NCBI GenBank assembly: GCA_963741625.1
Contig: CAVUIT010000016.1
Coordinates: forward strand, 6,479 to 70,478
From: CAWBBA01 sp963741625
GTDB taxonomy: Bacteria; Desulfobacterota; Desulfomonilia; Desulfomonilales; Desulfomonilaceae
DNA length: 64,000 nucleotides
Direction of reading: 5' to 3'
The notes under the pieces: generated by a model
Seen by the model: the letters and a program-made list of their open reading frames with translations, nothing else
Databases searched by the model: none
Told to the model about the DNA's origin: nothing
In this document: piece after piece, positions 8,988 to 19,340 of the stretch
Layout of the letters: each line of letters opens with the position of its first letter
Numbering within the stretch: position 1 is the first letter of the stretch
Program-made: the position numbers and the translations under genes

Positions 8988-9761
8988 ATGCATGAGATTA
9001 TGGAAAAACCCCATTTGTCCTATTCACAGATCAACACGTATTTGACGTGTCCTTTGAAATACAGATTCCACTACATCGACCAGATTGAGCCGCCTTTTGT
9101 CAGCTCTGCACTGGCCTTCGGCTCCTGCATCCATGAAGCAGTAGGAGCTTTCTATCAGAGCTGTCTTGAGGGAGACCCTCTATCCCCCAGTCAGGTTCAT
9201 GACGTTTATCGTCAGGCGTGGGAGAGCCATTCCAAGGAGCGACAAATACGTTTCTTCAACGGTGACTCCGCGGAAACTCTCACGACAAAGGCAAAAAGCA
9301 TGCTGGAGGTCTTTCACGAGTCATTCGATCCGGCCGCTCAGATCATTGGGATCGAGGAGCCCTTTGAAGTGGATCTGGGCAAGCGTATGCCTCCGCTAGT
9401 CGGTTGGATAGACGCGGTGGAGCTATCGCCGGACGGAACGGTCAGTATCGTTGATCTGAAAACAGCTTCCAAACGCTATTCAGATAATACCGTCCACTCC
9501 AACGTACAGCTTACCTGCTATTCGTTGGGGGCTAAAGTCCTTGGCTTCAACGGAGATACTCGCTTTCGCCTCGACGTGCTCCTGAAGACTCAAAATCCGG
9601 AGCTGATACGATATGAGACAACCCGCAACGACGCTGATCGGGAACGCTTCCTGAAGCTGGTCAAGAGCGTATGGCAGGGAATCAAGAAGGAAGTCTTCTT
9701 TCCGAAGGCGGACTGGCAATGCTCACAGTGCGCCTGGGCAGCTCCTTGTCAGAAGTGGTAA
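8988..9761 (+). CDS. PD-(D/E)XK family nuclease (RecB/Cas4-like)
   Basis: The 257-residue protein starts at 8988 behind GGAGGAGG; a frame open further upstream lacks a site. It begins with LSYSQINTYLTCPLKYRF, the typical start of RecB-like nucleases, followed by AFGSCIHEAV, the GWIDAVEL and VSIVDLKTAS segments holding the catalytic Asp and Asp-x-Lys, and NVQLTCYSLG. It ends with CSQCAWAAPC, which with the early cysteine could form the iron-sulfur cluster known in this family. It lies 214 bp after the possible annealing protein. No cas genes or CRISPR repeats are present, so a phage-type exonuclease is the better reading. Confidence 0.8.
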   Translation: MHEIMEKPHLSYSQINTYLTCPLKYRFHYIDQIEPPFVSSALAFGSCIHEAVGAFYQSCLEGDPLSPSQVHDVYRQAWESHSKERQIRFFNGDSAETLTTKAKSMLEVFHESFDPAAQIIGIEEPFEVDLGKRMPPLVGWIDAVELSPDGTVSIVDLKTASKRYSDNTVHSNVQLTCYSLGAKVLGFNGDTRFRLDVLLKTQNPELIRYETTRNDADRERFLKLVKSVWQGIKKEVFFPKADWQCSQCAWAAPCQKW

Positions 9762-9989
9762 TTGAGGAAGAAAGTTGAGGCTGACCAATGGCCCGGTGAC
9801 CTTTTGCCAGGGCATGATCTTGAGACCGCAGTACTATATCTACGGTCTCCTTTTCCGGCATCCTCCAGCAAAGCGGCCGAGTTCGGAGCGCAGATCAGGA
9901 CCGTTCTGCCCGTTCCCGCCTCAAGAAAAAGTGTTTTCGCATTATTCGACGCCGTCAGCGGCAATTGAACGAAACAGGCACTTAGAGCC

Positions 9990-10100
9990 GGGCAATCCCA
10001 TCCTTAAGTTTTGGTGCTGGCGGGTTTGATTTCCCAAGAGTCCATTCAGGTATGCTTTTGTTTACTTGTAACAAGGTCCTTTGCTTCAGGCTACAGGCCC
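9990..10100. repeat. Dispersed degenerate repeat, copy 1
   Basis: The words GTTTGATTTCCCAAGAG (about 10024-10040) and AACAAGGTCCTTTGCTTCAG (about 10070-10090) return with few changes at 16064-16098 and 16526-16566. In the second locus the two parts are further apart. The stretch has no gene. Confidence 0.4.
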
Positions 10101-10235
10101 AGGCAAGATCTGCAGGAAGACCGGCTGCCACAGGTTCGGCTGCCAACTAGGCATGTCTGCTCATTAAGGTCTTGGCCTACAGCCTTAACAACGCTTCGTC
10201 AGTCCTATCCAGCCAATAGTCCTGAAAACTCCCAA

Positions 10236-12129
10236 TCACTTCAGCCCAGCCTTGCGTAGGGCATTAATCAATTGTTCGGCAACGGCTGGATCTTTGTAAG
10301 ATCTTTGCATAGGCCTCCACCGAGAACTTGGGGTATAGCCTAAGCAACTCCGCGGCTGTCTTGCGGGCATCCTCCTGGCGGCCTGTCTCGCTATACGCGG
10401 CAGCAAGATTGATCAAGCAACCCGTGTTGTCCGGTTGAACTCGGAGCCCTTTTTCCAAAATAGCTATCGCCTTGTCATACTGGTTCGTCAACCTGTAACT
10501 GATGCCCAACCACGCGTAGTAGAAGGCCTGGGGCATGGGATTCAGGCGCATTGCTTTTTCCAAAACGGTAATGGCTTCTGCGGGCCTTCCCGCCACGTTC
10601 AGAAAGTACCAAGAAAGGCCAGGGCGTCATCGCCGTTGGGATTCAGCTCGACACCCCTTTCCCCCTCGGCAATGGCCTTATCGAACTCGCGCATATAGAC
10701 GTAGACAAGCCAAGGCCATAGTGCGGGGTGTCCAGCGAGTCATCCAGAGTGAGTGCCGCTTTCGCGAGTTCGTAAGCCTTGCGTGACGGATTCACGAGGG
10801 TCTTTACTCCTACCGCAGATCGCGTCTATTAGTGACGAAGGCCAGCATTGCGTACGCCACGCAAACCCCGGGTCCAGAGCTATGGCTTCTTCATACAACT
10901 GCCGGGCCTTGTCATTCCGCTGGCTGTTAACTGAACAGATACTCCCTACCCTGCAAGTGCTTCTCGAATGCCTGCAGATTATTCGTGAGGACTCTTTCTC
11001 TGCCACAAAACCGCCTGCTCTCCATCAGTGAGCTTCACTCGCATGGCCCGCATGACCGCCAACGTGACTTCATCTTGCAGAGCAAAAATGTCTTTCAGGT
11101 CTCGATCATAGCGTTCCGACCAGACATGCCCCCCTGTTTGAGCATCAATGAGCTGGGCCGTGATCCGGACCCGGTCTTCTTCCTTGCGCACACTGCCTTC
11201 AAGCACATAGCGCACTCCAAGCTTTCGGCCCACCTCCTGCACGCTTACAGCCTTGCCTTTGAACACGAACGAAGAGTTCCGGGCAATGACAAATAGACGG
11301 CATTTTGGAGAGGCCGGAGATGATCTCCTCCGTTAGGCCGTCGCTGAAATACTCCTGCTTGGGATCGCCGCTCAAGTTGTCAAAGGCGAGCACTGCAATG
11401 GATGGCTTGTCAGGGAGCTTGAGTGCAGGCGCTTCTGCCAACGGGGCCTTATAGGGCGGGGGAGCGGAATGGAAGTGAAAATACCAGATTGCGACCGACG
11501 CCACCAAAACGACAACGATCCCAGCAGCTATAAGATTGCTCTTCCGCCACGCCCCTGCCTTGGCCTTTTGAGATTGTTTCTTTGGCTTCAGCAGGTTTGC
11601 CATGCTCTATAAGCACCTTGTACGTGGGCACCGGCTTCGCGATGTTCTTGACGGTCTTCTCCCCGATATACTCGTACCCAAAATCCAGTCTCTTCTCGAC
11701 CTGCTCGTATGCGGCCCCCGATATACAAATGCCTCCGGGGTCGGCCAGACCCTCCAGCCGAGCAGCTATGTTTACGCCGTCCCCGTAAATAGTCCCTCCG
11801 TCTTGGATCACGTCGCCGATGTTGACACCAATGCGGAACTCCATTTTCTTGGCATCGGGGAGGTCTGCGTTTCGCTTCTTCATTTCTCGCTGGAACTCGA
11901 CCGCGAACTTCACCGCATCGACCACGCTGGAAAACTCAACGAGAAAACCATCTCCCGCAGTGTCCCTCACCTGGCCCTCGTGGAGTTCCACCAGGCGGTA
12001 CATCTCCTGACGGTTGGATGCCAAAGTTCGGACGGTGTACTCGTCGTCCTCTCCCATCATGCGGCTGTAGCCCTTGACATCGGCATGAACGACCGCGATC
12101 AGCTTGCGTTTGGTTTCGTCCGTTGTCAT
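10236..12129 (-). CDS. Class III cyclase fused to TolB-like domain and TPR repeats (several frameshifts)
   Basis: The protein starts at 12129 (AAGGAG nine bases upstream). Residues 1-190 are a class III cyclase domain with VVHADVKGYSRMM, AGDGFLVEF and YGDGVNIAARLEGL. A frame change near 11590 leads to a TM helix (LIAAGIVVVLVASVAIWYF) and the TolB/FlgO-like segment (SIAVLAFDNLSGDPKQEYFS then DGLTEEIISGLSK). Another change near 11300 leads to VGRKLGVRYVLEGSVRKEED, and then come TPR repeats after changes near 10985 and 10620. A last shift near 10300 gives an end in AEQLINALRKAGLK at 10236. The joined length of about 630 residues is full-length for the family. The role would be cyclic-nucleotide synthesis by a membrane-bound sensor. 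Confidence 0.75.
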
Positions 12130-12160
12130 GGGAGCAACTCCTTGAGAACAGAAGGTGTCT

Positions 12161-15100
12161 CTACAACCTCGCCAACGCTTCCTGCGCCTTGCCCAGCCAA
12201 TAGTCCATGCCCATCTCCTGGAACATGGTCTCGGCCTTTTTCAGGTTTTCCAGGGCTTCTTCTCTTCGGCCCGACTCAGCGTAGACCTCTCCGAGCCACA
12301 GATAACCTAATGAAGAACGGGCTGCTATCCCAGCTCTTCGAGCAGGCTTATCCCTTGTAAAATTGCTTCTTCCGCCGCCTTGATCTGCGTTGGGTCCGCC
12401 TTGGCAACCACCCTCCCGAGCCAAGCCTTCGAAATCCCTTCCATCAACCTTTCATTGTTTTCCAGCGAGAATTGCAGCGCCAGCTCTACATGTGTTCTTG
12501 CTTGTTGCATGTCGCCAAGCTCGAAATAGGCATGACTGCAGGTGAAAGTGGCACGCGGATCGCCAAAAGGGCATGCCAAGATCAGCGTGCAGTTTGAGCC
12601 CCTTCTCGGTTAGATCGACCGCAGTCTCGGGCTCCCCCATCAAGCAGTGTGCATATCCCAGCCAAACCCATGCCTGGCCCAGGACGACCACGGTCTGCGA
12701 TTCTTCCATGATTTGATTGCATTCTGAAAATGCTCTGCTGCTCTTTGTCCGTCTCCCTTAATTGCAAGCGTACAGCCCATACACAAATTCTACTACTCCT
12801 ACAGTACCAAGATGATCTATTTCGAGGGCGAACGATAGGGCTTGCTCAAGCAGTCTCTCGCCCTGATCGAAATCCCCACAGAGTCCTGTGCCTACCCCCC
12901 ACAGTGCGCGAACATACGAATAGGGGTTGTAAAGGGAGCCAAAGAATTCAGCTTGGGTTCCGGAGGTCTCAATCAAGCTGATGATGCGCGGGAGCAACAT
13001 GGTTTATTCTCCGATAATCTCCTGAAGCCAAACAAGATGAGCACAGGGCAACCCCAATGGGGACCACGAGTTCAACGTCCTGTATCACTTCAGGATCTCC
13101 CAGACAGCTTTCCATATAATTCCATCCGAGCTCGGGATCACCGCCCCTAAAAATATAGTAGACACCCAAAATACTACGTATGCGCAATCTCTTCTTGTCA
13201 TCGCCAAGCACTTCACAAAGTTTTTCGGCCTTTTGAAGCATGGGGAGAAAATCTTCTGCATAGCCCATCCTTCCCACGGGATTTCGCATCGACAGAACAA
13301 GGTCTATCTGCTCTCTCTTGTTCTCATCGGTTGGGGGTAATTGGGAGAGGACCTCCATCGCTTCCCTGTAGAACCGAACGGCTTCAACCACAGCGTCATT
13401 TCGGACAGCCTTCTCAGCCGAACCCTTGAGGTATTGATACGCCTTAGCCAGGTTCCCGCTCTTGGAATAATGATAGGCGAGCATCTCGCAGAATTCTTCC
13501 AGTCTCTGCGGGTATAAGCTCTCAATGGCCCTGCCTATCTTCTCGTGGATCTCCTTCCTTCGGTTGAGAAGGAGACTGTTGTAAGCGACCTCCTGGACGA
13601 GCGCATGCCTGAATATGTACTCAAGGTCAGGGAAAAGGCTCTTCTCGTAGATGAACTCCAATCCTTGAAGGTTGACCAGCCCGGATTTCAGCTCCTCTTT
13701 CATCTCAGTGATAGTTTCAAGAATGCGAAAAGCAAATTCTCGACCTATTACCGCGGCCACCTGCATGATCCTTTTCAGGCTCTCCTCTAAACGGTCCATG
13801 CGAGCCGCTATGATCCCCTGAATCGTGTCAGGGACTTGGTCACTGGAGATATCCCGTGTCAGGACAAACTGATCATCCTTTTTCTGGATGGAGCCGTTCT
13901 GAAGCAAGGTATGAGTAAGCTCCTCCATGAAAAGAGGGTTACCTGCTGCCCTGTTGAGGATAAGTTCCCTCAGCTCGGGCACCACGTCTCCGCCCTCAAG
14001 GATGGCTGCGACGAGTTCCGCGCTCGTGCTAGTGGAGAGGTGCCCCACGCCGATCATGCTGTAATACGATTTGCTCCCCCACTGATGTGTGTATTCGGGC
14101 CTGTAAAGAAGAAGGAGGAGAATTCGGGTCCTCGGGAGCCAGCCGATCATATAGTCGAGGAACTCTTCCGAGGTCTTGTCGATCCAGTGGAGGTCTTCAA
14201 AGACCAAAACCACAGTCCTATCCTTGGCTGCCTCGAATCAGGAGGTCTCTGATTGCCTCAAACGTCTTTTCTCTTTTCTGTTTCGGCTCAAGATTGGCGA
14301 ACTCTTCATCATCGACCTTGAGGGACAAGAGTTCCTGGAATGGCGGGATAACGTGTGCAAGGTTTTGGTCAATCCCAAGGATTCTCTCCTTGAGCTTCTG
14401 TCTGATTACATGCTCTTGCTCGCCTTCTTTAACTCCAATCAAGGACCTCGTAATGTCCAGAATTGGCAAATAGGGCATAGCACCGCCATAGTGGAGGCAG
14501 CGACCTTCATAATACCAGTAGTCTCCCTTTTGGAGAGTATTTCGGAACTCCAAGAGAAGCCTGGATTTGCCGACTCCCGCCTCACCCACGATGCCCACGA
14601 CCTGGCCTTCTCCGGATTGCACCTTGTCGAAAGCCTCTTTAGCGTTGCGATCTCCCGTGTCACGGCCCACAAATCGGGTAAGGCCCTTGGCAGCAGACGC
14701 GGCAATCCTTGTTTCAACCTCTGTCGGCATTATGAGCCGATATGCCTCGACGGGCTCTTCTTTGCCTTTCACGTGAATCTCGCCAATGGGTTCGAACTCG
14801 AAGAACTCTTTGGCCTGTCTGTATATGTGCTCTGACACCAGCACGCCGCCTGGCTGAGCGTTGCTCTCCATTCGAGAGGCGAGGTTTGCAGTATCCCCCT
14901 GGGCGGTGTAGTCCATCCGGAGATCATCCCCTATGGCTCCCACAACCACTGGACCCGAGTTGAGACCTATGCGCATCTTGAAATCTGAGCCGTACTCTCG
15001 TTTGAGTCTTTCACTGTAAGGCTCAAGTGATTTCTGTATTGAAAGAGCAGCGTGGCAGGCACGCTGCGCATGGTCCTCGTGTGCGATGGGAGCACCGAAC

Positions 15101-15531
15101 AAAGCCATGACCCCATCCCCACGGAACTGGTTTATGGTGCCTTCGTACCTATGGATCTCGTCCATGAGGAGGCGAAAACACCCGTCCATGATCTCGTGCA
15201 CTGACTCTGGATCGAGGTTTTCAAACATGGCGGTGGAGTTGGCGACATCCGCGAAGAGGATCGTGACGAGCTTCCGTTCGCCCTCAATGGAGCTGCGGGT
15301 CGAGAGAATCTTTTCTGCAAGATGCTTTGGGGTGTACGAATGAGGCTGGTTGTAATCCAGAGGTTTGGTCTCTTGGAGCTTGGCCAGATCTTGGCCGCAC
15401 TCTCCACAATATTTGAACTGTGGGGGATTGGGAGCTTTGCAATTGGGGCAGACCATTTCCAGCTTGGTGCCGCATTGCCCGCAGAACTTTAAGCCTGCTG
15501 GATTCTCGAACTGGCACTTGACGCATTTCAT
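12161..15531 (-). CDS. Zinc-ribbon class III cyclase fused to AAA-type ATPase and TPR repeats (frameshifted)
   Basis: From 15531 the protein opens with two zinc ribbons (CVKCQFENPAGLKFCGQCG and CPNC...CGECG), then a class III cyclase domain (FADVANSTAMFENL, RGDGVMALFGAP, DYTAQGDTANLASRM). Next is an ATPase domain with Walker A GEAGVGKSRLLLEF and, after a one-base shift near 14225, Walker B VLVFEDLHWID. A long TPR region follows with shifts near 13000, 12765, 12580 and 12345, ending at 12161. The joined length is about 1120 residues, normal for these cyclase-ATPase-TPR proteins. It ends 32 bp before the start of the next cyclase gene, so the two are likely cotranscribed. The first 4/5 of the gene is clean; the TPR part holds most of the breaks. 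Confidence 0.8.
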
Positions 15532-16609
15532 GGCTTCACCCCCAGACTGTGGAGAGAGGAGGACCGGTGGAATACCTAGACTCTGAGGAAACGCGATATA
15601 ATGGAATGAATAGTCATTGTCCCCTCCCCTAGATACTCCTAATATACTCTAGTTGGCAGCTAGGTTTTTGTCAATTAATTCTGTTGTTATCTTGTACAGT
15701 TATCATAAGCCGCTCCCGGAATCCCTCAAATGAAGGTGCCTGGTTTCAGTGACCCACCAGAAATCGCTTATAGAGGTGTGAGAACGATTGTCCGCGATTT
15801 TCCGATTCGGGATATGCTGAGTAGCCTCAAATTGCGTGCGCGCGTCTACGCCGTTCTGGTTGTGCGAGAACGCAGGCCATAGCAATATCTTCGCCGCACC
15901 CTTTCGGTTCACCATCGGGAGATGGACCTGCTCTGGATCGGTGGCAAGACCGCAAATCGGCTTCGGTACTGGAAAATTAGTGGCAAGAGCGGGCGAAGGG
16001 TATCTGGCACGAATTCTCTCAAGAAGGCACTCTAAGCATCCCATCGTCACGAAAGTTGCAGGTCGGATTTGATTTACCCAGAGCCACTTCAGAATACTTG
16101 GCGGGGCCTGATGCTATCGGTTTATGTCTTTATATCATACAGATATTATGTGTGATTTGACCCGCAATCCTTTTAAGAATAACAACGTCGCTCAGAATCG
16201 TTCTGGCTGAGCCTGAGGCGATTTCTCTCGGGCAGACGTGCGCATATCGGGATACTAATCGGCAGGTCAATCGAGGCGCAGACAGAAATGGGGCTTAAGA
16301 CGCGAAGGTTGGGGTTGGGGAAGGACAAGGGCAATCAAGGCGGTTCCTCTAAGAAAGACCCTACCGGAGCAGGGGATGACCTTTTCCATAAATGTATATA
16401 TATTCTCGTACCCATGGGAACATCGTGCCGTAAACGGAGATGCTCATGGATTTGCAGCCGAAACTACCATATCAGGGTCAGGTATGAACCTCAGGCAGGT
16501 AATTCCACAGACATCTAGATGTATAGTTTTGTTTACTGGTACAAGGTCCTTTACTTCAGGCTACACGGCGAGGAAATATGGAACCGTGCAGAGATGCTCT
16601 GTCGAAGGT
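15532..16609. other. Gene-poor stretch of about 1.1 kb
   Basis: No convincing gene is seen. A 50-codon plus-strand frame at 15730-15882 (MKVPGFSDPPEIAYRGVRTI...) lacks a good ribosome-binding site and is doubtful. AT-rich DNA at 15640-15710 may contain the promoter of the cyclase gene. The second copy of the dispersed repeat lies at 16058-16566. Confidence 0.3.
16058..16566. repeat. Dispersed degenerate repeat, copy 2 (two parts)
   Basis: The part at about 16058-16098 (GATTTGATTTACCCAGAG) and the part at 16526-16566 (TACAAGGTCCTTTACTTCAG) match 10024-10040 and 10070-10090 respectively, about 75-90 percent by eye. The roughly 430 bp between them are not in the first copy. Confidence 0.35.
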
Positions 16610-17269
16610 TTATCCCTGCTGACGCTTCATGTTGAAAGCCACGCCTATTCGATACAAGACCACCATATTAGTGTGGAACGCCAAATAGCATAGCGCCGCA
16701 ACCGGCATGAAAGTGAGGACAGGGCTCAAAATACTGCTGACAGCTATCACCGTTGTTCTTGTACCCTTGCTGGCCAGGGTCGGACCACCGAAGCGAATCC
16801 CAAGGTTTTCTGCCCGAGCACTGGAATAGCTGACGAGACCGCTACCAATGAGGGCCAGCCCACCCAGCGGTATGAGCAACCATGCCGGCAATCCCATTCG
16901 CTCATTGAAAATGATCAGACCAATTACCAAGAAACCGTCAGCGTAGCGATCCAAAACTGAATCGAGGAAAGCGCCTGCCCTGCTCTCCTGACCTGTAAGG
17001 CGAGCAAACTGCCCATCCACTCCATCGAGAATTTGTGCTGCTGCGGCCAGTAGGCCGGCAAGAAAACCCCAACCCACAGCCAGGATCAAACCGGCGGAAA
17101 TCCCTATTAACGTAGAAGCAACAGTGATCATCCACGGCTTTAACCATCTGAATTCAACAAGGAGCGGTGTGATTGGAGCTGAGAGGTTGACCTTGATCCA
17201 CTTGAGCACGAAACGATCAGTTGGTTTGGTCTGCCATGAACCTATTGGAGGACTGCCCGACGACATCAT
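16610..17269 (-). CDS. CDP-alcohol phosphatidyltransferase, probable inositol-phosphate lipid synthase
   Basis: The protein carries the family signature D-x2-D-G-x2-A-R...G-x3-D-x3-D as DGVDGQFAR followed by GAFLDSVLDRYAD. It has about six membrane helices. I chose the start at 17269, seven bases after a GGGAG site; an upstream in-frame start would add 14 residues. These enzymes move a phosphoalcohol onto CDP-diacylglycerol or CDP-archaeol in the inner membrane. The adjacent divergent gene codes for inositol-phosphate synthase, so the likely substrate is inositol phosphate, as in phosphatidylinositol-phosphate synthases; this is inference from context. The frame is intact. Confidence 0.8.
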   Translation of the reverse strand: MMSSGSPPIGSWQTKPTDRFVLKWIKVNLSAPITPLLVEFRWLKPWMITVASTLIGISAGLILAVGWGFLAGLLAAAAQILDGVDGQFARLTGQESRAGAFLDSVLDRYADGFLVIGLIIFNERMGLPAWLLIPLGGLALIGSGLVSYSSARAENLGIRFGGPTLASKGTRTTVIAVSSILSPVLTFMPVAALCYLAFHTNMVVLYRIGVAFNMKRQQG

Positions 17270-17566
17270 AGAACTCTCCCCATCTTCTCGGAATGCAAAC
17301 TGTGGAGCCACTGTTTCCGGAGGGGCTTATACTACAGTTGTCCATAGGAGCAATCAACAAGTTGCGTAATAGTATTAGTTTAAAGATGGGCAAGCTTTCA
17401 AGAATGATTTTGTACCAAGCGGACAGGCACGTGATTTGAGACGGACGTCTTCTTTCATGCAGCAGCGTGTGGTAAGCTGTTGCTGGCCGCGTTTTGGGAC
17501 CGGAATGGTTTCGAAACAGCCCCGTCTCGGTTCGAGATTCGGGAAACGAAGAATTTCACCTTGAAT

Positions 17567-18708
17567 ATGGACTTCAACATGGAGCCGATCAGAGTTGCTA
17601 TTGTAGGGGTTGGAAATTGCGCAAGTTCGCTCGTGCAGGGCATCCAATTTTACAGGAACAAGACCGCCGCAGACTCGGTAGGACTGATGCACTGGCACAT
17701 CGGGGGTTACAAGCCCTTCGACATTCCGCCGTGGCCGCATTCGATATCGACATGAGAAAAGTGGGCAGAGAACTCTCGGAGGCAGCATTGGCTCCGCCCA
17801 ATTGCACCATGGCCTTGTGCGACAACGTTCCGCCAACGGGCGTGAAGGTGAGGATGGGCCGCGTGCTTGACGGCATCTCTGACCATATGTGCGACTATCA
17901 TGAGAGTCTCACTTTCGTGAAGTCTGATGAACCTGAACCAGAGAAGGGAGAAATAGTACGGACCCTCCGCGATGCAGGAGCACAAATCCTATTAACGTAC
18001 TTGCCGGTCGGATCGGAAGAAGCAACTCGATTCTACGCGGAGTGCGCTCTCGAAGCAGGCTTGGGTCTCATCAACAACATACCCGTGTTTATCGCCAGCG
18101 ATCCGGTATGGGGAAAACGATTTGCTGATCGGCATCTTCCCATTATTGGAGACGACATCAAATCCCAGTTGGGGGCAACCATTCTTCACCGAACTTTGGC
18201 CGATCTCTTCAGAAAACGAGGGGTGAAGCTGGAAAGGACATACCAACTGAATACCGGAGGAAACACGGACTTTCTGAACATGCTCGATCGTCATCGGTTG
18301 TCTTCCAAGAAGAAGTCTAAAACCGAGGCAGTGCTGTCGGTTGCAGGTGATGACATTCGTATCGAAAACATTCACGTAGGGCCGAGTGACTACGTGCCCT
18401 GGCAAAAGGACAGAAAGGTCTGCTTCATCCGGATGGAGGGAAGGATTTTCGGAGATGCACCGGTTGAACTGGAACTCCGCCTGTCAGTGGAGGATTCTCC
18501 CAATTCGGCCGGCGTTGTTATCGACGCCATTCGGTGTTGCAAGCTCGCTCTTGACCGGGGACGAAGGAGGGGTCTTTACGGTCCTTCCGCCTTCTTCATG
18601 AAGCACCCACCCGTCCAGTATCCTGATCATAAGGCTTATCTCCTGACCGAGGCTTTCATCTGCGGAACGGAAGAGGCCGCAAAGTCGGATTCCCCTGAAA
18701 GCCCGTGA
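17567..18708 (+). CDS. ino1: Inositol-3-phosphate synthase (one frameshift near 17727)
   Basis: The N-terminus has the NAD-binding glycine-rich motif in IRVAIVGVGNCASSLVQGI. A short frame change near 17723-17731 (in the segment YKPFDI...VAAFDID) separates it from the rest, which contains LTYLPVGSEEATRFYAECAL, IGDDIKSQLGATILHRTLA and YQLNTGGNTDFLNMLD, all typical of the short actinobacterial/archaeal-type enzymes. The enzyme converts glucose-6-phosphate into inositol-phosphate using NAD. The start may be 17567 or the internal ATG at 17579. It is divergent from the CDP-alcohol phosphatidyltransferase, with about 300 bp between, and followed by an HD-type protein. Together they suggest an inositol lipid or polar head-group pathway. 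Confidence 0.85.
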
Positions 18709-18755
18709 GATCTTGAACGGAGACGTTTTCCCATCATTCGGAGAGGCCAAGGTCC

Positions 18756-19334
18756 ATGAATAGCATCCGATGTGCGGAACAGCGCATCCGATCTGCAATC
18801 TCAATGTCAAAGGTACCCGAAGATCCGCTTCACGCTGAAAATACCTTGGCTTGGGTCCTCAAACTGATGCCGGAGGCTGACGAGGCTCTTAAGCTTGCGG
18901 CTCTCGGTCATGACATAGACCGAGCGCTAGAGACTCGGAGAGTTCAAAAGAACCGCTTTCGGAGCTTTGATGAATTCAAAGCGGCCCACGCCACAAACAG
19001 TGCCGAGATCTTGGGATTAATTCTGGAAGAATGCGGTGTGGACGAATGCTTGAGATTAGAGGTTTGCCGTCTGGTGAGCCTTCACGAAACAGGAGGGGAC
19101 GAGAGATCGGATATCCTGAAGAACGCCGACTCCCTGTCCTTTTTTCAAGACAATCTTCCTCTCTACTTCGCTCGCAATGGCTGGATGGAAACGAAACGAC
19201 GCGCCATGTGGGGCTACGCGAGACTCTCTCCGGAACTTCGGCAGATAGTTGGACAGTTTCGATTTGAGTCTGAGGATATTAACGCTTTGCTCCGAGAAGT
19301 GGTCATGGAGGGCGCAGAAGAGCCTCGGGGTTGA
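18756..19334 (+). CDS. HD-like phosphohydrolase (DUF4202-like)
   Basis: The 192-residue protein shows an HD-type metal site spread over DPLHAENTLAWV, LAALGHDIDRAL, SLHETGGDERS and LKNADSLSFF. The arrangement resembles DUF4202/HD-domain proteins. The start at 18756 is an ATG after AAGGTCC; an alternative is 18804. It follows the inositol-phosphate synthase gene by 47 bp and precedes the FkbM methyltransferase gene by 6 bp, so the three are likely one operon. The substrate is not known; a phosphoester linked to inositol metabolism is possible. Confidence 0.6.
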   Translation: MNSIRCAEQRIRSAISMSKVPEDPLHAENTLAWVLKLMPEADEALKLAALGHDIDRALETRRVQKNRFRSFDEFKAAHATNSAEILGLILEECGVDECLRLEVCRLVSLHETGGDERSDILKNADSLSFFQDNLPLYFARNGWMETKRRAMWGYARLSPELRQIVGQFRFESEDINALLREVVMEGAEEPRG

Positions 19335-19340
19335 GGGCTT

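Noticed and set aside
8988..9761. Cas4 of a CRISPR system
   Set aside because: No CRISPR repeats or other cas genes are in the window; a phage-type nuclease next to an annealing protein fits better.
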